From: Arctopsyche grandis
Lineage: Eukaryota > Arthropoda > Insecta > Trichoptera > Hydropsychidae
Direction: 5' to 3'
DNA: 64,000 nucleotides
Assembly: GCF_051622035.1 (NCBI RefSeq)
Contig: NC_135358.1
Span: 17,270,501 to 17,334,500 of the forward strand
Both the position numbers and the translations under genes were made by a program. The notes beneath the pieces are model-generated. The model was given only the letters and a program-made list of their open reading frames with translations. It searched no databases and had not been told where the DNA came from. Below are positions 23,747 through 33,800 of the stretch, piece after piece (the stretch's first letter is position 1; every line of letters begins with the position of its first letter).

Positions 23747-23759
23747 TTATGTATGATTA

Positions 23760-24600
23760 TAAGTAAAAAACAAATAAACAATATTATTCAAAAGAAAAGG
23801 CTCCAGGTAACAGGAAAGTAACAAATTATATTTCAATTACCTACATAAAATATCATACAATTATAGAGAAGTTGCGAAAAACCAAACTATTGGGATTGTA
23901 AATATGTATGGTTCTAGAGTAGAATCAGCTTCTTTTTTTAATTAATTAAAATTGGTGTCATCTTGCAGGACATATTTAAAGTATGGGAATTTTCAGTTGT
24001 GGTAAGTTCACTTCTTAATAGATAATCAGACTCTAAAAAGCTTTATTATATAAGAAATTTTAATATAATATACTAACGTAGATTTTAAGTAGACACATTT
24101 AACACCCTCGTGTGGTCAATAAATAGAATAAGTATATGAGACGACAACACAATTTCATGTTTATAACTTCTTTAATAAAAATGGCATTTCGAAATTAGCA
24201 GAATTTCATATGGGATATGAGAACACAGCATGACATATGTTTACTTACACTAAAATTTAAAAACATTTAATTATACGGTAAACATTTACCGGATTGGATG
24301 GATTAATAATGTTATTAAAGTTATATACACTGACTGGTAATAACTGGACACAAAATATAATTTACTAGTATTCTGTACTTTTGGGTAATAAGATAGAACA
24401 TTTCAAATATAATAATACAAACAATATGCATGTATGTACATATGTATATTAAAAATTAAGCATTAAATTTTTTATGATTTTGAAAGATGAAAATTACATA
24501 AAACTATTACTTTGTTATGACCATCATTGCATATCAAATGCAACTATGTACCAAAAAATTAATGATCAGTGAATTTATTTATACGTACTCACATCGATGG
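23760..24600. other. Intergenic, no gene seen
   Basis: AT-rich DNA between the hAT remnant and the 3' end of GINS1. TTTATT at about 24575 (AATAAA on the minus strand) is a plausible poly(A) signal for GINS1, some 45 bases beyond its stop. Confidence 0.45.
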
Positions 24601-24619
24601 AGTTAAATTAAATTACTGG

Positions 24620-25432
24620 TCATGATATCAATTGTTCTAATACTCCCTGGCGAATTAACGTTTGGCATTCTGAAGTTGGAAGAAAATGACGGCTGTTTTT
24701 CTTCAAATAGACAACGTCACCATCTTCCAGTTCAAATTTACCATGATCAGTGAGACACAAAACTTCGGTGTATAGTGATTTAGGAGGCTTCAAATTTTCA
24801 GTCAAATCGATTCCCCAATAACCGACGTCTTCACCTAATGATCGCATAAACGTAGCTAGAGTAGTTGAATATTTAGAAAACCATTTGAACTCCTCATCTG
24901 ACAACATTTCTTTAATATCGTTCGGCAACACCACGCCAAATTCCCACCTCATTGATCTAATTTGAAGAACACGGTTGTATAGGTAAGTAAGGAGACATCT
25001 CTTATTTCGCTCCAATGCATTGTGCCGTAATTGAACTGTCGACCACGATGTTTGATTATCCGTTGTAGCGTTACTAAAATAAATATATATTCATAACGAA
25101 TAAAATAAATACATTTATTATGATTTAAAGCTTTTCAAGTTAAACAAAGAACTCACGCATCTGATAAATTGGCTTTGAATAGGGTATCCATTTCTTGAAT
25201 TACACCTCGAACAGCATCATCCTAAAAAGACACCATCAAAGTATAAAATTTGATAAATTTTCAAAATCTGAACATAGTACTGCTTTTTGAAAACGATTCT
25301 GTAATTATTATAACTGAATAAAACTACATCAATACATACATGTTTTAAAAAAAATAATATATAGGTACATACATCGTAAGGTCTTAGAGAATCGAGGCTG
25401 GAGACCAGTTGTTGGCCTCGAAGACACAACAT
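24620..25432 (-). CDS. GINS1: GINS complex subunit 1 (PSF1)
   Basis: Three minus-strand exons: 25432-25373 (20 codons from ATG), 25221-25157, 25073-24620; 192 residues, close to the roughly 196 of the human protein. All junctions are GT-AG and phases agree. The N-terminal helical part has VRGVIQEMDTLF; the core has NKRCLLTYLYNRVLQIRSMR followed by WEFG and the later YMRSLG-like FMRSLG motif; then PPKSLY and, at the end, LIRQGVLEQLIS, all typical of PSF1. The protein is one of four GINS subunits which with Cdc45 and Mcm2-7 form the CMG replicative helicase in the nucleus. It is complete with no disrupted residue noticed. Divergent from cactus, with 2.4 kb between the two start codons. Confidence 0.93.
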
Positions 25433-26010
25433 TGTACCTCCAACTGTCACAAACACTCCGAACTCTAACAAAGACAACTGTCAAATAAACGTCAAATTGA
25501 TGACATATAACCGCCATACCAAGCACTGCTGCCATCTACCATCATTACCAACTTTTACATCTGTACTTAGTAAAACCGTCGTTTTTTTTAAATAAAACTG
25601 ACTTTTGAGAAAAATCAATTAAACCGAACGCTTGAATAAAAATAATGCATTTTCGTCAATTAGCAGAAACTTTATATAATGTTGTCAGTTAAATAACAAG
25701 AGTCATTTGATTGGCCAAAAACTGTGGTTTTCTTTGGGCTTATTTTAGTTTTGAGTTGTCTCTTATTTCTTCATAAAATTTTAAACACAAAGCATTTTTA
25801 AATACTCCATACAGTGAAAAACTTCAAATCAGCCTGCTAAATTAAAAAAGAGAAAAATTTGAGTAAATTTGAAAAACAGATAGATAAAAAAATAATGATG
25901 TCATAAAAGAATGCATACTCTAAAAGGTTTAATGACAACCCTGCACAAAAAAATGAGCGACTCTTATATTTCATCTTATTCGTCCCATACAAAGAATTGA
26001 TTTTTGATTT
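25433..26010. other. Upstream region of GINS1
   Basis: Contains the GINS1 5' UTR and promoter on the minus strand, just above 25432. No TATA box is clear. The rest is AT-rich without a recognised feature. Confidence 0.4.
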
Positions 26011-26012
26011 TT

Positions 26013-26205
26013 TAAATGCTTTTTATTATTACGAAATTATGTTCACAATACATCTTATATCTATTTTAATAGCTACTGATCTACTGATCATTTTCTATTT
26101 TACAATTTAATTTAATTTGGTTAGTAATCACAGTATTATATTATTCTAATGTTAATCTAAAGCATAATAGGAAAAATAGCTCAAAAACCTATTTACAATC
26201 ATACA
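26013..26205 (-). mobile_element. Jockey-type LINE 3'-end fragment, copy 2
   Basis: About 190 bases nearly identical to the 3' UTR of the LINE at 13.3-14.0 kb (TGCTTTTTATTATTACGAAA ... CATAATAGGAAAAATAGCTC). It is flanked by CATACAAAGAAT on the left (about 25988) and the right (about 26203), a target-site duplication of about 12 bp as expected for LINE insertion. Minus orientation. Confidence 0.7.
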
Positions 26206-26272
26206 AAGAATGAAAAGTAATATAACTAAATACTTGCTATTTATGCGCTGGCAGAACAAGAGTCTATAGACT

Positions 26273-26544
26273 GGTAAACGGACTACTAGTCATATGTAAA
26301 TCAGTCACAGGACAACCGGTCGCTCTAGATAGGTCACACTTGATCACCCGTCACACTAAAACTGGTCACGAGAAAACTGGTCATACCGTAAAATCGGTCA
26401 ACCAATTTTTTCGTGACCGATTTTAGGGTGTGACCAGTTTTAGGGTTTGACCAGTTTTCTCGTAACCAGTTTTAGTGTGACGGGTGATCACGTGTGACCG
26501 ATCTAGAACCACCGGTTCACATTTGACTAGTAATCACCGAACCC
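26273..26544. mobile_element. Inverted-repeat MITE upstream of cactus, copy 1
   Basis: A 272-bp foldback: the left half (GGTAAACGGACTACTAGTCA ... GATCACCCGTCACACTAAAA) reappears inverted in the right half, ending TTTGACTAGTAATCACCGAACCC. It is flanked by an exact 8-bp duplication TATAGACT (26265-26272, 26545-26552). No coding. The 8-bp duplication fits hAT or related cut-and-paste elements. Confidence 0.85.
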
Positions 26545-26599
26545 TATAGACTATATCAGAATTAAAATCATCATATATGCAGAGATTTTTTTTTAAATT

Positions 26600-26705
26600 T
26601 ATATTTATATTTATTTAATTTATTATTTTACAATAATAATAACAATCAAATGACCAGTGTGACCTGACAGGTTGCCCCAAAGCGTCACACCATATAATGT
26701 AATTT
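26600..26705 (-). repeat. Retroelement tail, minus strand
   Basis: T-rich TTTATATTTATTTAATTT followed by GACCAGTGTGACCTGACAGG and TTGCCCCAAAGCGTCACACC: a reverse copy of the tail hairpin seen in the SINE at 1.7-2.1 kb (GGCGCATTGGGG type). The body is not recognised. Confidence 0.45.
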
Positions 26706-27264
26706 TTATAATTTCAAGCACTGAAATGGCGTTATATTTTTTGGTTTTTGCTTTTTTGAAATAGAAAACTAAAGCAAAAGTAAAAAAAAAATCAAAGCAC
26801 GTGTATTTTTATAATGTATATAAAATGAAATTCATTCAATCTTTGGATCTGTCTCAAAATAAACCAACAGAATGAACGAAACGGCACGAAACACGAGACA
26901 CTCTAGTGGGAATGTGACTGTCGACGACATGAACGTGTATGTATAATTATTCGATAAAATACTGTGAATCTTGATGAAATTGATTTTTTATACTAAAAGT
27001 TGAAAGACCAGCAGAAACTGCAACAAGCTTAAAATATCGATAAGGAGCTTCTTTGAAAAAAAAATCGGCCACAAATTAGCCAGCTTTTGTTCCTCTTGGA
27101 AAAAGCTGAAATAACGTCCCTGGCCAATGACAGGAAGGCGCGATCCGTGTGCACGGTTAGACGTGTTTTACGTACCAAACATTTCTAAACTAAAATACTA
27201 AAACCCAACCCAATATAATAAATAAACATTTCAAGCATGTTCGAGAGCGAGTGTTCTTAGATAG

Positions 27265-27504
27265 GGTAAACGGACTACTAGTCATATGTGAACCAGTCAC
27301 AGGACAACCGTTCGCTCTAGATCTGTTACACGTGATCACCCGTCACACTAAAACTGGTCACACCCTAAAATCGGTCACGAGAAAACTGGTTGACCGATTT
27401 TAGTGTGTGACCAGTTTTAGTGTGACGGGTGATCACGTGTGACCGATCTAGAGCAACCGGTTGTCCTGTGACCGGTTCACATTTGACTAGTAATTACCGA
27501 ACCC
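27265..27504. mobile_element. Inverted-repeat MITE next to the cactus promoter, copy 2
   Basis: 240 bp, the same family as 26273-26544 (same ends, same CGGGTGATCACGTGTGACCG block). Flanked by an exact 8-bp duplication TTAGATAG (27257-27264, 27505-27512). It ends about 300 bases before the cactus ATG, so it abuts or overlaps the promoter. Confidence 0.85.
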
Positions 27505-27512
27505 TTAGATAG

Positions 27513-27802
27513 ACAGTGTTTAGTTGCGGCAGAGAGCGAAGACGAACGAACACATTCGAAGCGACGAGTGTTCGCGAACATGCGTCTCGAGTGCGAAGTG
27601 CTCATTATTTGTAAGTCGCAAACGCTCGCTCGGTAGTCGACAGTCTACACTCGACACTCGACACTCGGCCGTCAGCCGCCGAACGAAACGCGCGCGTGTT
27701 TTGCGTCCACGTCCATCGTGTAATCCATCGTTTCGTTTGTTGCATATTCGCACTCATTGACGCACGTCACATTCGCGACCAACTTTCGACGACGACGCAA
27801 AC
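27513..27802 (+). promoter_or_regulatory. Cactus promoter / 5' UTR, CpG-rich
   Basis: An abrupt change to CpG-rich DNA (many CGAACG, TCGAC, CGCG words) directly after the MITE and continuing into exon 1. No TATA box is seen. It most likely holds the transcription start and 5' UTR. The overlapping open frames here (27520-27760, both strands) are by-products of the low AT content. Confidence 0.5.
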
Positions 27803-30800
27803 ATGAATACCGACACGAACGAAGAGTCGAGCTCGAGCAAAGGCAAAGGCGTGGAGCGTCACGAGCAGATGGACTCGGGAGTTGGCCTCACGGCGCCCCT
27901 CGACTCGGGAATCCTCGACTCGGCCGAAGACTTGGACCTGGACCTGGACCTGGACCTGAACCTGGAAGAGAGCAAACCCGCTCCGGCGCACTCGCAACCG
28001 CGTCAGCCGCACCAGACGTCCGAACAGTCGCAGACGATCGACAGCGGCCTGGAGCTGAGCGACTCCTTCTCCGGGCTGAGCGTCGACGGCATGTCGTCCA
28101 GAAACAACCTGAGCGAGACGCAAATCCCAGCCCACCAGCTTCCCGTCAACATTCCCGTGTCTAAGAGCGACGATTGCTCCTGGCAGATCTACTTCCAACA
28201 GGACGACGAGGGGGACACGTGAGTTCATCCTCGTTACATCTACATACATATGCACATATTATGGACGACGTGAATCGCTCTTGGGCCACAAACGTCATCG
28301 TCGCCGTTTGACGTTTGATGTTTGACACGTGTTCGCGCCAAATTTTACTGCGCTCGACCTCAATTGTTGTCGTCGACGATGTAATGGGAATTTCCAAATT
28401 TGTGCGCGAACCAGTCGCCGTACGTAGGTGTGTTTTGTGTGCCTGCGTTTGCGTACATATCTTCGCAAATCGGTAAACTGACCTTCGGATTTGTTAGCGA
28501 AACGTCGCTCGTAATAACAAACGAATGTACTTCGCGTTTCCTTTCGGTTTGATAGCGTTTATCCTTAAAACATACGCGTGATAACGTATTTCGGGTTCGT
28601 GTCACATCCGTACATGTTTTGTTTTTTGAAAAACAATTGAATCTCAATATTTAAATTTTTTTTTGCATATTATTTTGTTTTTCGTCAATGAAAATCTTTG
28701 ACCTTTCCTCGATACTTTTTATGCATGAGGGAAATAATTACCAATGTAGATGAAAAAAAATATATATCGAAAAATTAAGAATATAAGAATCGCGTTTTAT
28801 AGCAAAGTTCAAAGATTGCAAAATTTTATGTACTCAATATCTACTTTAATACTTTTGAATTTTGACCAATGCCGATCGGCGTTTTGCCAACGATTCCATG
28901 AGCCTGATAGGAGTTGTATTTTGAACATGTACAAAGTAAACAAGAATACTACCAGCCAAGCCTTTCCAGCTAGCATTGAACATGGGTCGTGTAATCCGTT
29001 TCATTCGTTAAATCAGTCTTTATAAAGTCTGGTTTACACCGGAATTTTTGAATTTATAACAATAGAAGAATTTCCCAATGGAAATCCCTAACTGCCGAGT
29101 ATTTTAGATTGTGAGCATTACATTTTAACAACAATGAAGAAGATAGAACTAGTTTTGGAAAAATACATTCATTAATAGACTTCTTTTGTTCTTTTATGTT
29201 ATTTCAAGATATATTTGAGTCTAAACACACCTTTACAAAACTCGAAATCGTCGGCGGTAGTTATCTAGGGTTTGTTTGGATTAGCTACGATTTTTATACC
29301 TACTTTCTATTGGATTTTTAAATAATTCTAGTTGAAAATGTTGGCGAAATTTTCAACGTGGCGGGCTTTCAACAGAAAAGACGTCAGCACTCAAACGGTT
29401 AAGTAGTATATTCAAATAATAAGAAAAAAAACAATATATATCAACAACATATCATATCAATTGAAAAAAAAAGTTTCATATCACACATGTTATTCCGATT
29501 TATTAATTTATACCGAATTTCAATCTTAAAAATGCCAAGGAGCTTTAAGCTGTATATAATATTCAAATTACACACATGTTACGCCGAATCTGTGAAATAG
29601 GCAAAAAATTGAGAATTTCATGAAAAATGCAAGACCGCTGCTTAATTCTGGAATTAGACAAATTATCCGCCAAATGTGTAAATTAGGCAATTATTGAGTA
29701 TAATAATACGAGTACTATTTATTAATTATTCGAATGAACTACATGTGTATTTACTAGCTTTTATGAAATATGCCATTAATGAATAGTTTCTATATTGATG
29801 ATTCGTATACTAGACTTGTTTCAGCTTAAGAAACTGTGAATATGAAAAACATACAATAAGTATGTATGTAAAATACGTGTCTGGCATATGTGAATAGAGA
29901 CAAGCCTCGCGTAGATCAAGGTTATGAATCTTTTAACAATCACCTTAAGAAGAATATTAGCCAATATTCCAGGAAGTACACCGGTTGACGAATATATTCA
30001 TCATGTGTGTAAAATCCGATTTTTTTTTTGCCTTAAAAAGTATAGACATAATCCATACATTGCGATTTATTTACATGTAAACGATATCTCACATTCACGC
30101 ACCTATTTTTAATACAGTATATTATCTTCGAGTCGCTATTTTCCTTATTCTAGAGTAAATACATACGTATTTTGTATATACATATGTATGTATACATACA
30201 TAATTCTGACTAAATTTATTTCGTTCACAGACAATCACCTCCCATTACGAGCTTATTCCGTTGGTTTTTTCGGCATTGTCTTGTGGGAAATTGTAATTTT
30301 TCTCATGGGTTCTTTTGTAATTTATTAAAATGATATATCTTAGGTTCTAGTTGCTTGTTACAAACCAACTGTAAGAATTTGCCTTAAAATAATTACTACA
30401 GAATGTGCTGTTTAGGTGTGAAACTACATTTTTTATCTTGTCAACTTTGAAACATTTGTGCAACATTGTTTTTTTATAAATAATTAACCGATTCATATAT
30501 AAATATTCAGATTTATGTATCTATGAAATAGATAGTCTTCGCTTTTTTTTTTAATTTTTAAATGTTAACGTAAAAGCGAAAAGTCTGCTTAATGAATCTC
30601 CATAATTTTTGCATCCTTTTTCTGCTACAACTGCGTCTGTGAATTAATTTACTACATATGTATATGCGAATTTTTACCGGAGCATAATAGCTTTTTTAAA
30701 CAAGCATAATCTTGGGCAAAAATAAAAGTATACGAAATTTCAGATCCATTTAACGATTGGAAATAACTCGACTGAAAATAGACGAACGGCAGATATATGC

Positions 30801-33800
30801 CAAACTAAATAAAAGTCGGATACAATGTTGCGGCGCATTTTTATGCTTTTAAAACAAATGTTTAAAATAAAATATGTTTAATTAATCATATAGATAAGTA
30901 TAAAACGCCTAGGTCATTTGACGTTCACATTATATGTTAAAGTCCAAGTGTACTTTTCGTGCATTCGTGAATAATTTGTTCATACCGATACCAATCTGGC
31001 TAGTTCATAGTGTACAAAAAAAAAACAAATTGTATTCTTAATCGTTTGTCCCATCCTCTGTGTATGGTATATGTATGCCGAGCCTGAGTTGCAATATTTT
31101 TAATATTAGCGGAAACGGGAATTATAACAATATTGTATATAATGTGGTTTCCATAGGATTTCCCTTTTAAATTCTTGACTTTTTTACAGGCGCGTAACTG
31201 CTATTCCGCACGGGCATGCGGTGCATGCGGGCCTTTTAGATTTAGAGGCCTAAAAGGATTTTAAATTAAAATATTACACATTTTTCAAATAAAAGTCGTA
31301 AAAATTTGCTTAAAATTATTTATAAGACTATGAAAGCACTAGTTAAGGTTTATTCTCCAAATTGCGTGCCGAATTTTCACGATTTTGTACGACATTTAAT
31401 ACTTTTTCTGTTACGGTACAGTAATAATAATTGTCAGCAGTGATCTATAAACCCGATGTTAAATTAAAGAAAAATAATGGTTAGTAAAATATTTTCGTTT
31501 CATTTGTCTACTTTCTCGTATTTGATATAGTTCGAAATTTTTCGATGGTTATTTTATTTTATCGTGATTTACTAGTTTTTGTTTTCAAATTAATAAACGA
31601 CTATAAAAGAAATTTGATGAGTCAACTCATGTTGTAGATTGAACACAAAGAATGTCTTTTAAATTACGTGAGCTATTATCAATTTAATTTAAAAAATAAA
31701 AAAAAATAAATGAGGGCCTTTTGCTAACATTTGCCACTGCGTTTTGACAGCTAAAAGTTTCATGCCTGGTGAATCTTTTGTTGAAGATATGTATGTAGCT
31801 AGCTTTTGACTTGTTAGCACTTACACTAATAGTTCGTGTATGAACAAACTAATATGTTCGTGAACGAACCCGAGTGAAAACTTGAACTGTAACATATTCA
31901 ATACGTAATGATGAAGCAGATTTTTTTTTTATTATAAAATTAAAAATCCTGCATTGCGCATATAACACGTCAGCGTTCGTATTATTAACTTTGAAATGAT
32001 CGATATTATAGTTCAAACCACAAATGTTGACTCGGTGACTAAATAAAGTGTATAGTTCAAAGATTTTTATAATCAAAAAATTCCATATCACATGGAAATT
32101 CCTCTTGACCCTTTATCATCGGGTAAAAGGAAACTGCTGACTCGGTAGCGTAGCACGTATCGTCAATCGACATGGCTCGCTCCGACCACAGAACTTTTAC
32201 TTCCTTGGCCGCTTTCAGTTGTGGTGGACGGACGGTCAGCCTCTTGGGAATTTCCGTCATTTTGAAGTTCACCACCGAGGCAGAATGATCCCTGTCTCGG
32301 GTCGTTGCCCCACGGCTGGACCAGTTTCGGGTTTTTCCAGAACGCCATCTCGATATTACACCAGGTACACATCATGCACCGGGACTTTTGCCGTACGTAC
32401 TCGCGTGTAAATGCGGTTACAATGCATTTCAATCGCCGTGTCGGCTCTTTTTTTTCAATATAGAGACTGGAAATTTCCACTGTTTAAATAATAATGTATA
32501 TAAAAAAAAAGTAATACCACTGATTTTTGTAGTTCGCATTATCCGCGCTCGTTAATTATAATTTTACGGCCACTTTGGGTGCGATAAACTTCTATCTCAA
32601 TCACAGATTGATGTTTTTGATTACGATCTTTTTTTTTCTTTGAATAATTTGAGGAATTCTTATACCGCTTTACGTGCTCTAACGTAATGCATTACATATA
32701 TGATCATATTCTTTCTATAATAAATAACAATTAAACGTATTTCACTATATCAATTCTTTATTACAATATTTTGTTTTTTCGAACCGTTTTCTCTAAAGTA
32801 CACGTTTAAATGAGTGTGATATGCAAGATTTTCTCTTTTGAAATTCATCTTTTAACTTTCTCCTCTTTTTTTTATTTCATTATTAAATTTGTAAACTTCA
32901 CACTGCGTTTGTATTATTTGAAACCACCTTTTCTACTTATTTTTTTTTTTTATAAAAATGGACCAGCACGCTGTCTGAACATCATCGTTGCGTAATAATT
33001 TCAACGCTCTGCTCCAAATTCAGTTCACGCAAAATCAACAGTGATCATTAGTATTTTTTTCATTGGAGTATTATTGTAGATGGAAAATTATGTACGTCCT
33101 TTGTTTGCATAGATATGGCAAAAATCTGTTTTGTGAATTTGTATAAGTACAGCTGTCGGATTATATCATCATCATTTACAGCCATACATCATCCACTGCT
33201 TGATGAAGACCTTTCCAACAGGCTTCCATTCGACGTGTGTTTTGCGCAACTATCATCCATCTCACCCCACACGTTTTTATTATAATTGCAACCACCCTTC
33301 TTCCTTGCATTCTTCCTTTTATCCTTTTAAATTCTGTCTGGTACAATTCCAGCACTTCTTTTGTTCACATTTCGTCTGTTCTGCTAGCTACGTGACCCGC
33401 CCATTGCCATTTCAATCTCTTCACTCACTCCACTGTATCAACTACCCTTGTCATACTTCTCACCCACGTATTTTGTTTCCAATCTCTTCTCGTTATGAAG
33501 AGCATACAGCGCTTTATTCTTCTTAGAGTGCATTGGACTTGTGTAACATTTTGGCGTTCAATGTCGTAGTTTCATATCCATACGTCATCACTGGCAAAAG
33601 TCAAGATCTTTTTTTTTCTTCTATTCTTTGTAGCATCTTCTATGATTTGTCATAGATTTCAGATTAAATTTCAATTGAATTCACCGTGTTATAGCGACAG
33701 CTTTAGAAAATACTTCTTCGCATATGTAGATATTAAAGTAGTGTATGCAGGTGGATTGTATAAGTGTGTGTCTTTGAGCTGCATTGACCAACATGTAGTA

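Noticed and set aside
27757-28255. Long overlapping ORFs on both strands in the cactus exon 1 region (135 and 162 codons)
   Set aside because: They are alternative frames of CpG-rich cactus exon 1. The frame at 27803 has the DSG motifs and splices in phase into the ankyrin exons.
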